The notes below the pieces were generated by a model. That model had not been told where the DNA came from. It made no database searches and saw nothing but the letters and a program-made list of their open reading frames with translations. This document shows, in pieces, positions 6,713 to 13,814 of a DNA stretch of 23,169 nucleotides. The DNA is from DATMRF01 sp035566435 (GTDB taxonomy: Bacteria; Verrucomicrobiota; Verrucomicrobiia; Limisphaerales; UBA8199). The position numbers were made by a program, and so were the translations under genes. The DNA lies in contig DATMRF010000073.1 in NCBI GenBank assembly GCA_035566435.1, positions 1 to 23,169 of the forward strand, given 5' to 3'. Within the stretch, counting starts at the first letter, position 1; each line of letters opens with the position of its first letter.

Positions 6713-7867
6713 ATGAGCCCAAGAAGAAAAGTGAATCAACTCCGCGCCGGCGTGATCGGCACCGGCTTCATCGGCCCGGTCCATATCGAGGCCCTGCGCC
6801 GGCTGGGGGTCCAGGTAGTCGCGCTGTGCGATTTGCCGGATCGGGTGCGTGCCGTCGCCGATCGGCTCGGGATTCCGCGCGTGTTCACCGAATATCACGA
6901 GCTCCTGCGCAGTCCTGACGTTGACGTGGTGCATGTCACCGCGCCGAATCGTTATCATTGCGAGATGTCGCTCGCGGCCTTGGCGGCCGGCAAGCACTGC
7001 GTTTGCGAAAAGCCCCTGGCAATGAACACCAGGGAGACGGCGCAGCTCGTGGCCCGTGCCAAAGCCGCCCGAACGGTTTTTGCCGTCAACTACAACGTGC
7101 GCTTCTATCCGGCGGTATTACAGCTCCGCAAGCTGGTCGCCCGCGGCGCTCTCGGGGAGATCATCCACGTCAATGGCTCGTACCTCCAGGACTGGCTGTT
7201 CAAGGAGATGGATTACAACTGGCGGCTGCTCCCGGAAGAGGGTGGCAAGCTGCGGGCGGTGGCCGATATCGGCACGCATTGGATGGACACCGTCTCTTTC
7301 ATTCTGGGGGCGCGGATCGGCTCGGTCTTCGCCGACCTTGCCACCTGGCACAAGACGCGCAAACGCCCGCTCGGGGAGGTCCAGACCTTTGCGAAATCCA
7401 CCGGCCCCGTGCGTTACGCTTCCTATCCCGTCAAGACCGAGGACTTCGCGAATGTTTTGCTGAAGTTCACGAACGGCGCCCGGGGCAACCTTGGCGTGTC
7501 GCAAGTCGCGGCGGGTCGAAAGAATTGTATTCGCTTCGAAATTTACGGTTCGAAAAAATCGGCCTGGTGGTGTTCGGAAGACCCGGAGTTTCTGCATTTC
7601 GGGAACCGCGACACCGCCAACGAAACCGCAGTGCGCGGCACACCGGTGTTCGGCCCGGATGTGGCCCCCTATCTCGACTATCCTCCAGGCCACGTCGAGG
7701 GTTTCCCGGACACCTTCAAGATGCTCTTCCGCTCGGTCTATACCGCCATCGCGAACCCCGCCGCCGGTGAGCGTCTGTTCGCCTCCGCCGCCGACGGTCA
7801 CCACGAAGTCGCCGTCTGCGAGGCGATCCTCAAAAGCAACCGCGAGAGACAATGGGTAAAAGTATGA
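6713..7867 (+). CDS. Gfo/Idh/MocA-family NAD(P)-dependent oxidoreductase
   Basis: This 384-residue protein has an N-terminal Rossmann fold: GTGFIG at residues 16-21 binds the dinucleotide, with Asp40 at the end of strand 2. The family EKP motif is at 99-101 (Lys100 is the usual catalytic lysine). ADIGTHWMD at 184-192 supplies the catalytic Asp/His pair in the C-terminal substrate domain. Members oxidise or reduce sugars, inositols and related polyols in the cytoplasm; the substrate cannot be read from sequence. The length is normal. The gene overlaps the following lipoprotein gene at an ATGA junction, so the two are probably translated together. I see no export signal, although some family members in this phylum are secreted. 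Confidence 0.92.
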   Translation: MSPRRKVNQLRAGVIGTGFIGPVHIEALRRLGVQVVALCDLPDRVRAVADRLGIPRVFTEYHELLRSPDVDVVHVTAPNRYHCEMSLAALAAGKHCVCEKPLAMNTRETAQLVARAKAARTVFAVNYNVRFYPAVLQLRKLVARGALGEIIHVNGSYLQDWLFKEMDYNWRLLPEEGGKLRAVADIGTHWMDTVSFILGARIGSVFADLATWHKTRKRPLGEVQTFAKSTGPVRYASYPVKTEDFANVLLKFTNGARGNLGVSQVAAGRKNCIRFEIYGSKKSAWWCSEDPEFLHFGNRDTANETAVRGTPVFGPDVAPYLDYPPGHVEGFPDTFKMLFRSVYTAIANPAAGERLFASAADGHHEVAVCEAILKSNRERQWVKV

Positions 7868-8280
7868 AGCCTCTCATGAAGCGTTTCGGAATCCTTCTCT
7901 GTTTGCTGCTCGGGGGGTGCGGCTTCGTGCCCACCGAGAGCAAACTGGCGGGCACCTGGCAGGTCGATCTACGGGCGCCGCACAAGATCGTCTATGTCTT
8001 TCAAAAGGACCACACCTACTCCATGACGATTACGGACAACGCGGGTGCGGTCCAGGGCAAGTGGAAACTGGAGGGAAACCTCCTCACGATGAGGATGGGT
8101 TCCTTCGCGGCTTACGGCATGACGAACCCGATGCCGGTCGTCAAGGGCCTGAGCAGCCAAAAAAACGTCATCATGAGGCTGACCGATTCGAGCATGACCT
8201 GGCGCACCGGGTTCCTTGGGGGAAGACTCAAGTTCAAGCGCATTGCAACTTCGCCGCCGGCCGGACCAGCGCCGCCATGA
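7864..8280 (+). CDS. Small lipocalin-like lipoprotein (138 aa)
   Basis: The start MKPLMKRFGILLCLLLGGC is a lipoprotein signal peptide with lipobox LGGC and lipidated Cys19. The ATG at 7864 overlaps the stop of the oxidoreductase (ATGA), a typical coupled start. An ATG at 7852 would add four residues and is also possible. The mature part begins after a short linker with KLAGTWQVDL, then YVFQKDHTYSMTI, VQGKWKLEGNLLTM and LKFKRI. This is the strand pattern of lipocalin-like proteins with a G.W motif that measure or bind small ligands. The function is unknown, but co-expression with the oxidoreductase is likely. The stop lies one base from the convergent next gene. Confidence 0.8.
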   Translation: MKPLMKRFGILLCLLLGGCGFVPTESKLAGTWQVDLRAPHKIVYVFQKDHTYSMTITDNAGAVQGKWKLEGNLLTMRMGSFAAYGMTNPMPVVKGLSSQKNVIMRLTDSSMTWRTGFLGGRLKFKRIATSPPAGPAPP

Positions 8281-8281
8281 A

Positions 8282-9322
8282 TTAGAATCCAAGGTCCTCG
8301 CCCTGGTGAAGAGCGAGGCCGATCTGTTCCAACCCGCCGTGCCGGCCGTTATACCAGAGGAGCCATTTTTTTCCGTCGAAGATCGCATACGGTTTGTAGC
8401 AGGCGTCATGATCCCATTGTCCTTCGCCCGGACGAACAATCGGGTTGGCCGGATGACGTTGCCAACCCGTGATGCCATCCTTCGAGCGCGCGAGCCCAAT
8501 CTGCGCGTGCGGCTCGTCCCGGAACCCGATGTAGAACATCACGTACCAATCGCCCACTCGTTCGACCTGGCAGGCGGTCACCTTGTGCTTCTCCCAATCC
8601 ATTTTAGGGTCGGGCGTGAAGATCGGATTGGCTTTGTGCCTGGTCCAGTGGAGTCCGTCCGGGCTGGTGGCATAGCCGATGGCGTTCGGCTCGTTCTGCT
8701 CCCCGCCGGAATACCACATGCGAAACAGTCCGCCGCGCTTGTCCCAGAGCACGTGCGGACACATCACGGCCACCTTTTCCCACGCCGCTTGCGGCGCCAG
8801 GACAGGCCGGTCACTCATGCGCCGCCAGACCACGCCGTCGGGGCTGGTCGCATAACCAATGCAGGAGTGGCCGTTGGCCTGGCCGGTGTACCACATGTGA
8901 TACCCATCTTCCCGTTTCAAGACCACTGGCCGGTTAATGTCGTCTTCCCAGCCGGTCTCTGCCCGCGGGCCCAGGACGCTGCGCGGCGGCTCGCTCCAGT
9001 GAAACCCATCCTTGCTTTCCACCAACGCCACACTCCGTTTTGGCCGCCAGGACAACCACATCCGATATGTGTCACCTTCCTTCAAAACTGAGACATCGAA
9101 GCAGGTGCCATACTTACCGCCCATGACTGGATTGCCCTGATACTTAAACCACCCGCCCGCTGTTTGGGTTTGAGCATCCACCGCGGCCGCGGCGCTGTTC
9201 GGGGCCGACACTGATACCACTGACGTGTCGGCCAAGACTTGCTGCGGGCCGCTGGGCTGTCCGTATGTCAGTTTGCTGACCACCACGAACAATGCACCGC
9301 ACAGAGTGAAGTTGGGTCTCAC
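8282..9322 (-). CDS. Secreted five-bladed beta-propeller protein, glycoside hydrolase 43/130-like
   Basis: From a GTG at 9322 the protein has 346 residues and begins MRPNFTLCGALFVVVSKLTYG, a plausible signal peptide. The frame stays open upstream to 9478, but those codons run into the REPIN hairpin, so I chose the internal start. Blade motifs recur about every 55-60 residues: SKDGFHW, SPDGVVW, SPDGLHW and SKDGITGW, each with strands such as YRMWLSW, YHMWYTGQ, FRMWYSGG, WYVMFYIG and WLLWYNGR. This is the pattern of GH43/GH32/GH130-type propellers that cleave or phosphorolyse glycosides. Catalytic acids cannot be assigned by eye, so the exact family and substrate are uncertain. It is convergent with the lipoprotein gene. 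Confidence 0.8.
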   Translation of the reverse strand: MRPNFTLCGALFVVVSKLTYGQPSGPQQVLADTSVVSVSAPNSAAAAVDAQTQTAGGWFKYQGNPVMGGKYGTCFDVSVLKEGDTYRMWLSWRPKRSVALVESKDGFHWSEPPRSVLGPRAETGWEDDINRPVVLKREDGYHMWYTGQANGHSCIGYATSPDGVVWRRMSDRPVLAPQAAWEKVAVMCPHVLWDKRGGLFRMWYSGGEQNEPNAIGYATSPDGLHWTRHKANPIFTPDPKMDWEKHKVTACQVERVGDWYVMFYIGFRDEPHAQIGLARSKDGITGWQRHPANPIVRPGEGQWDHDACYKPYAIFDGKKWLLWYNGRHGGLEQIGLALHQGEDLGF

Positions 9323-9670
9323 GAAGTGTGGATTTTCGGGGTGAGGTTCGAGCTGGTGGTCAAATCGTTGGGCACTAATCGGTCCAAACGTTTTTGGCGC
9401 GCGCAATTCGCAGATTGCACGCCGGGTTCGGGACTGTTTTGCGCGGAGGCACGGAAAAGCGGCAGAGGACTGCCGCACTCCAAAACCTCGCGGGCATCCG
9501 TGCGAGCCACGGTAGACGCTTGCGTCTTGGAGTGCGGCAGTCCTCTGCCGCTTTGGCCTTTTGCCCGGTTCCTGTTCACCACTTCTAATCGCACGCTGCT
9601 GGACTCTTCGCCAGAAGCCGTTCGCGGGTGTAAGGGATCAGTCCGCCGGCGCTCCCGGTGCGCAGGCGGC
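9323..9670. other. Intergenic spacer holding a REPIN element
   Basis: This 348-bp gap separates two minus-strand genes. Its only clear content is the hairpin at 9456-9554; the remaining bases show no gene. The hairpin lies on the upstream side of the propeller gene. Confidence 0.6.
9456..9554. repeat. REPIN-type element, copy 1 (perfect 28-bp inverted arms)
   Basis: The left arm 9456-9483 (starts AAAGCGGCAGAGG, ends CACTCCAA) is the exact reverse complement of 9527-9554, with a 43-base loop. Each arm is itself a small hairpin, GCGGCAG-AGGA-CTGCCGC. Two inverted REP-like units in a single element is REPIN architecture. A second copy is at 19078-19178 in the opposite orientation. Confidence 0.85.
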
Positions 9671-11239
9671 TTAGGCCTGCTTGTCAGTCGTGCCGCGGTA
9701 GCTGGCCACCACCCACGCGCTTAGGATTTTGTCCGGTTCGCGGACGGCGTCCGTATCGAGCACGAACTCGCGCTGGCCGGAATTCTGAGCGATCAGCTTG
9801 AGGCCGAAATGGAAGTCCTTGAACCGTTGCGCGCAGAGGTCGCGGACGGATTGTGATTTCTCGAGCGCCTCCGTCACCAGCAAGTCGGCGGCGGCGGCGG
9901 TAAAGGTGAGCTTCATCCCGTGATTTTCCTGGAACCGGCGAGCGAACTCGTCCACCAGTTGGCGGGCCACGATGCGCTCCTCCTGGCCGGGGTCAGCGAG
10001 GATCTTTCGCAGCTCCGCGGCCGGATCGTCCACCAGCGCGCGGGTTACGACGAAGCGTTTCACGGTCGTAGAAGGCAGCTCGAACTTAATGTCGCGGAAC
10101 ACGCGCTCGCACACAGTCATGAGGCCGCGGGCGCCAGTTTGCTCGTCGCCGGCGCGCTCGGCGATGCGCCGCAAACCGTCATCGGAGAAGAGCACCTCGA
10201 TGCCATAAGCGGCGAAGTCCTGTTCGTATTGCCGTATGATGCTGGCCTCGGAGTTTTTGAGGATGCGGAACAGGTCATCCACATTCAGCGAATGGCACAC
10301 GACGCGGACAGGGAGCCGGCCGATGAATTCCGGCTCGAAACCGAACTCGATGAAATCCTTGGTCTGAGAGTGGCTGAGGACCTCCTCGGGGGTATCGAGG
10401 GGGCGATCTTTGGCCGCAAATCCAATACTGGCCTCGCGCAGACGCTGGCGGATGATTTTTTCCAAGCCGCCAAACGCGCCGCTGACGATGAACAGAATGT
10501 GCTTGGTGTTAATGGTCGTCGGGGCTTTCCTGCCGCGCTGAGTAAAATCCATCATCGCCTGGATTTGGCCGGCAATGTCGTTTGTCGAGCGCGCCGGCAC
10601 TTCGGTTTCTTCCATCAACTTCAGCAGGTTGGTCTGCACACCGCGCCCGCTGACGTCACGGCCGGTCTGATTGGTCGCGGCGGCGATTTTGTCGATTTCA
10701 TCGATATAAATAATCCCGTACTGCGCGCGCGTCACATCGCCCCCTGCGAGCCGCACCAGGTCGCGGACCATGTCTTCGACGTCGCCGCCGACGTAGCCGG
10801 TTTCCGAGAATTTGGTGGCGTCCGCCTTGACGAACGGCACGCCGATGAGGTCGGCGGCATTGCGGATGAGGAAGGTTTTGCCGACGCCGGTTGGGCCAAC
10901 GAGAATGATGTTCTGCTTGGCGTAATTGGGTGATTCCTTGCCTTCGAGCGCGAGCCGGACATGGTGATAATGGTCGCACAGGGCGACGCTGAGAACTTTT
11001 TTGGCTTCGTCCTGCTTTATGACGAAACGGTCGAGGTAGGCTTTGACCTCGCGCGGCTTGAATTTGAATTCAAACGGGTCCTTCTGCGGCTTTTCTTCGG
11101 TCTCGGTGGTGCCGGAGGCTTCGGCCTGGGCAAAAGCGGGCCCGCGCGTATTTTGAAGTTGCTGCCGCACAAATTCGGCCATTTGCCGCTGAAACTCTTC
11201 CGGTGAGGGCGGCGTCGCGTTAACCCATGGTGCACTCAT
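9671..11239 (-). CDS. ClpX-like AAA+ unfoldase, no zinc-binding domain, extended C-terminus
   Basis: This is a 522-residue cytoplasmic ATPase. Walker A GPTGVGKT is at 115-122, pore loop GYVG at 149-152, Walker B IIYIDEID at 176-183, a ClpX-type RDVSGRGVQ loop at 194-202, an IGF tripeptide at 272-274 (the ClpP-docking motif in ClpX), FEPEFIGRLP at 301-310 with the arginine finger, and sensor-2 TGARGL at 368-373. The four-Cys N-terminal zinc finger of ClpX is absent, replaced by about 60 mostly polar residues. After the normal ClpX end come about 115 extra residues that look like a second copy of the lid domain. The start at 11239 leaves room for the divergent gene at 11292; an upstream ATG at 11293 would overlap it. 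It may be a ClpX paralogue with its own adaptor logic. Confidence 0.9.
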   Translation of the reverse strand: MSAPWVNATPPSPEEFQRQMAEFVRQQLQNTRGPAFAQAEASGTTETEEKPQKDPFEFKFKPREVKAYLDRFVIKQDEAKKVLSVALCDHYHHVRLALEGKESPNYAKQNIILVGPTGVGKTFLIRNAADLIGVPFVKADATKFSETGYVGGDVEDMVRDLVRLAGGDVTRAQYGIIYIDEIDKIAAATNQTGRDVSGRGVQTNLLKLMEETEVPARSTNDIAGQIQAMMDFTQRGRKAPTTINTKHILFIVSGAFGGLEKIIRQRLREASIGFAAKDRPLDTPEEVLSHSQTKDFIEFGFEPEFIGRLPVRVVCHSLNVDDLFRILKNSEASIIRQYEQDFAAYGIEVLFSDDGLRRIAERAGDEQTGARGLMTVCERVFRDIKFELPSTTVKRFVVTRALVDDPAAELRKILADPGQEERIVARQLVDEFARRFQENHGMKLTFTAAAADLLVTEALEKSQSVRDLCAQRFKDFHFGLKLIAQNSGQREFVLDTDAVREPDKILSAWVVASYRGTTDKQA

Positions 11240-11291
11240 AACGTTAGTCCTGCTTGTCAGCATACGGTACTTTTGGGATAAGACCAAGGTC

Positions 11292-11900
11292 ATGCCACCA
11301 GAATCTCAACCGGCCGACGCGCAACGCTTTGCTGAGGCGCTGCGGCGTTTCGACGAGGAGAACTCGCGCGACCCGAACCACGAGCACGTGGCGGGCATAG
11401 CTCGCCCGCGCGAACTGGTCTATGCCGAATGGCTGACCGATTGGGTGTTGCGGGTCTGCCCGCAAGCTTCGGAAGAGCTTCGGCTGGCGGCCCGCTGCCA
11501 GCATCTGTGCCGGTGGCAGGTGCCGCGCGATTCGTACCCAATGACACGTGCCGGCTACCTGCGCTGGCGCGAGGACCTGAAGAAGTTCCATGCGCAGAAG
11601 GCCGGCGACATCCTGCGCGAGGTGGGTTACCCGGATGACCTCATGGTCCGGGTACAAAATTTGAATCTCAAAAAGAACTTTCCGCACGATTCGGAAAGCC
11701 GCGTTTTGGAGGACGCGCTTTGCCTGGTTTTTCTTGAGCGACAGTTCGGTGATTTGGCCGCCAAAACGAGCGACGAGAAAATGGTCAACGCCTTGCAGAA
11801 GGCCTGGAAGAAAATGACGCCCGCCGCTCACGCGCTCGCCTTGACGCTCAATTACCCTCCCAAACAGAAGACGCTGCTCGACCAGGCGTTGTCAACGTAG
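11292..11900 (+). CDS. DUF4202 family protein (202 aa)
   Basis: The conserved features of DUF4202 are present: DPNHEHV near the start (28-33), a RELVYAEWLTDWVL helix (40-53), AARCQHLCRWQVPRD (66-80), YPMTRAGYLRWREDLKKFHA (82-101) and RVLEDALCLVFLER (137-150). The invariant-looking His71, Arg74/Trp75, His100 and Glu140/Asp141 suggest an all-helical metal- or ligand-binding site. The biochemical function is not established. It diverges from the ClpX-like gene with 52 bp between starts, so the two may share control. The next gene follows 44 bp after the stop in the same direction. Confidence 0.9.
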   Translation: MPPESQPADAQRFAEALRRFDEENSRDPNHEHVAGIARPRELVYAEWLTDWVLRVCPQASEELRLAARCQHLCRWQVPRDSYPMTRAGYLRWREDLKKFHAQKAGDILREVGYPDDLMVRVQNLNLKKNFPHDSESRVLEDALCLVFLERQFGDLAAKTSDEKMVNALQKAWKKMTPAAHALALTLNYPPKQKTLLDQALST

Positions 11901-11944
11901 CAGTTTTGGCTTCCCTTTTTTTCGTAAAGTTTTATGCTTCTTGT

Positions 11945-12271
11945 GTGACTGCCGAAACCTTCAGACAGGAAATAGCGGACGCGATGAAAGCTTACGAAAA
12001 GCACGTCATCTGCCTCGACAAGACGCCCGATGAATTTCACACCTCCCTCGTTTCCTTGCTGAACAAAGCCATCAAGGCCTACGAAGGCCGGGGACCCCAC
12101 CTTCGGCATGGCATCGCGCTGGACCGGCAGGTCACGGTGATTCTCAGCCAGAACGAAGGCCCCCAGCCGTTGTGCGGCATCTATTTCAACCTCCATTCGC
12201 CTTATCAAAAGCAGTCGGTACCCAAGACGGTGAAATCGGTCCGCGAACCGATTGGCGGGGCAGGGGAGTAG
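11945..12271 (+). CDS. Small hypothetical protein (108 aa)
   Basis: I chose the GTG at 11945, which gives MTAETFRQEIADAMKAYEKH; a TTG at 11906 and an ATG at 11984 are alternatives. The product is soluble: two or three amphipathic helices (to about residue 50: TPDEFHTSLVSLLNKAIKAYEG), then two strands (VTVILSQNE, LCGIYFNLHSPY) and a basic tail. I recognise no family or active site. A TATGCT hexamer at 11933-11938 with a TTGGCT-like element upstream could be a promoter for a short-leader transcript. The coding appearance is good, but function is unknown. Confidence 0.6.
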   Translation: MTAETFRQEIADAMKAYEKHVICLDKTPDEFHTSLVSLLNKAIKAYEGRGPHLRHGIALDRQVTVILSQNEGPQPLCGIYFNLHSPYQKQSVPKTVKSVREPIGGAGE

Positions 12272-12288
12272 CGGCGCGTTAAACCCGC

Positions 12289-13242
12289 TTACTGGGTTTC
12301 CCCTCGGGTCACTCGCATAAAGACTTCTTCGAGCCCGATTTCGTCCTCTCGCAATTCGACCAGCTTCGCGCCGCCATGCACCAGAACATCCGCGACGATG
12401 CTGTGATCCGTGTCGTGGGTGGCCAGGGTCACTTTTATCTCCCCGTCGGTCGTGGTCACTTCAACGACCTCCGGTCGGGCCTTTAATAGCTCGATCGCGC
12501 GGGCCGGGTCGCTCGACACGCGGACCCAGATCACCCGGCCCTGGGACATCTGGTCTCGCACGCCCTGGACCGCGCCGCTGTAAATCAGTTTGCCTTTCTC
12601 AATAATGGCGACGCGGTTGCATAGGGTCTGCAGCTCGCTCAGGATATGGGAAGAGATGATGATGGTCTTACCCAGGCGCTGGAGCTCCTGGAGGATGGCC
12701 ATCATTTCAATACGCGCGCGCGGGTCAAGTCCGCTGGCCGGCTCGTCCAACAGCAGCAATTGGGGGTCGTGGATCAACACCCGGGCCAGGCCGAGCCGCT
12801 GCTGCATGCCGCGGCTCAGCGCGCCTATGAGTGAGCCCTTCTTTTCGCTGAGGCCGACGAGTTCCAAAACGTCATTGACGGTTTTTTCCCGCTGGGCCGT
12901 TGGTATCTTGTAGCACGCGCCGAAGAAATCGAGATACTCGGTCACCTCCATGTCCTTGTACACGCCGAAGAAGTCCGGCATATAACCGATGACATGGCGG
13001 ACGGCGTCGGCTTGGCGGACGACATCGTGTCCCAGCACGTCGGCGCGGCCCGCGGAGGGCGCCAGGAAAGTGGCGAGGATGCGCAGTGTGGTGGTCTTGC
13101 CAGCGCCATTCGAGCCGATGAAGCCGAACAAGTCGCCCCGGTTAACGGTTAAATCCAGTCCGGATAAGGCCGCGATGTTGCCGTACATCCGCGTTAACCC
13201 GTATGTCTGCACGGCAGGGATGGGCGGGGCAGCGTCGGTCAT
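12289..13242 (-). CDS. ABC transporter ATP-binding protein (NatA/GldA-like)
   Basis: This 317-residue ATPase has Walker A GSNGAGKT at 43-50, Q-loop-region MPDFFGVYKDM at 88-98, signature LSRGMQQRL at 142-150, Walker B LLLLDEP at 162-168 and the switch His199. The roughly 100-residue C-terminal extension ending GLEEVFMRVTRG is typical of ATPases that power ABC-2-type exporters. It would sit on the cytoplasmic face with a permease not found in the window. The upstream gene on the same strand (13815-16067) encodes a large membrane-anchored protein often paired with such ATPases. Between them lies the four-helix-bundle unit, and a heptamer array ends about 13 bp before this start, leaving no visible ribosome-binding sequence. 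Confidence 0.95.
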   Translation of the reverse strand: MTDAAPPIPAVQTYGLTRMYGNIAALSGLDLTVNRGDLFGFIGSNGAGKTTTLRILATFLAPSAGRADVLGHDVVRQADAVRHVIGYMPDFFGVYKDMEVTEYLDFFGACYKIPTAQREKTVNDVLELVGLSEKKGSLIGALSRGMQQRLGLARVLIHDPQLLLLDEPASGLDPRARIEMMAILQELQRLGKTIIISSHILSELQTLCNRVAIIEKGKLIYSGAVQGVRDQMSQGRVIWVRVSSDPARAIELLKARPEVVEVTTTDGEIKVTLATHDTDHSIVADVLVHGGAKLVELREDEIGLEEVFMRVTRGETQ

Positions 13243-13255
13243 ATGTCAATCCAGG

Positions 13256-13283
13256 GTCTCAAGTCTCAAGTCTCAAGTCTCAA
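13256..13283 (+). repeat. Heptamer array GTCTCAA x4 (left boundary of IVP unit)
   Basis: There are four perfect tandem copies of GTCTCAA. On the operon strand they read TTGAGAC and lie immediately before the ABC ATPase start. They are inverted relative to the array at 13772-13813. Confidence 0.95.
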
Positions 13284-13291
13284 GTTCAGCG

Positions 13292-13690
13292 TCACACCAC
13301 ACTACGATACTTTCGGCCGCGGACATTTGACTGCCGAAGATAATTCATGAACCCGGAAAGCAGCCGGCTTACCTCCGCTGCCTGGTCGAAAAGGCTGCTG
13401 AAGCTGGTCTGGGTCAGATAGCCTTGGTCAAGTGCAACGTACAAATGTGATCTGACTTCCCCACAGGAACCCTTTGAGTTAGACAGGAACTGTAAAAACT
13501 CCTTGTCGCCATCCCGCTCATATCCCTCCGCGATATTCGCCATAGTTGAAACGGAAGCCCTTTGGATTTGGTCCTTTAGGCCGTAGTCTCTGGCAAACTG
13601 TCCAGCCTTTGTGCTTGCGTAAATTTCCTTCGTCAAGGTTCGCGCTCTTTGCCAGGCGATAATATCCTCAAACCGTCCGATGTTGTTCAT
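13292..13690 (-). CDS. Four-helix-bundle protein (IVP / S23-type, TIGR02436-like)
   Basis: This 132-residue protein has the family pattern: FEDIIAWQRARTLTKEIY (residues 7-24), FARDYGLKDQIQRASVSTMANIAEGYER (32-59), then KEFLQFLSNSKGSCGEVRSHLYVALDQGYL (63-92) and a final helix near 100-120. It belongs to the small proteins first known from intervening sequences in 23S rRNA genes, whose fold forms a pentameric barrel and also includes the Avd accessory protein of diversity-generating retroelements. The actual role of most members is unknown. Here it stands alone, co-directional within a transporter operon, 8 bp from one heptamer array and about 80 bp from the inverted partner array. No reverse transcriptase or rRNA gene is present. 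Confidence 0.92.
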   Translation of the reverse strand: MNNIGRFEDIIAWQRARTLTKEIYASTKAGQFARDYGLKDQIQRASVSTMANIAEGYERDGDKEFLQFLSNSKGSCGEVRSHLYVALDQGYLTQTSFSSLFDQAAEVSRLLSGFMNYLRQSNVRGRKYRSVV

Positions 13691-13771
13691 AGGGTATGTT
13701 TCTATTTGATTTTTCTCGATTTCTTCTGTTGGTGGCAGACCGCAAATTCAGAGCGGAGCCATATGCTCGGT

Positions 13772-13813
13772 TTGAGACTTGAGACTTGGGACTTGAGACT
13801 TGAGACCTCAGAC
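13772..13813 (-). repeat. Heptamer array TTGAGAC x5-6 (right boundary of IVP unit)
   Basis: TTGAGAC copies start at 13772, 13779, 13793 and 13800, with one-base variant TTGGGAC at 13786 and a degenerate CTCAGAC at 13807. It is the reverse complement of the left array and abuts the stop codon of the neighbouring gene at 13815. Confidence 0.92.
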
Positions 13814-13814
13814 T

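Noticed and set aside
7118..7852. 244-codon minus-strand frame
   Set aside because: It lies opposite the oxidoreductase gene, whose motifs are unambiguous.
9920..10933. Long 337-codon frame on the + strand
   Set aside because: It is antisense to the well-supported ClpX-like gene and arises from GC-rich codon bias. It matches no family pattern.
13256..13813. Diversity-generating retroelement or CRISPR
   Set aside because: The IVP protein resembles Avd, but there is no reverse transcriptase and no template/variable repeat pair. The heptamers have no spacers, so this is not a CRISPR array.
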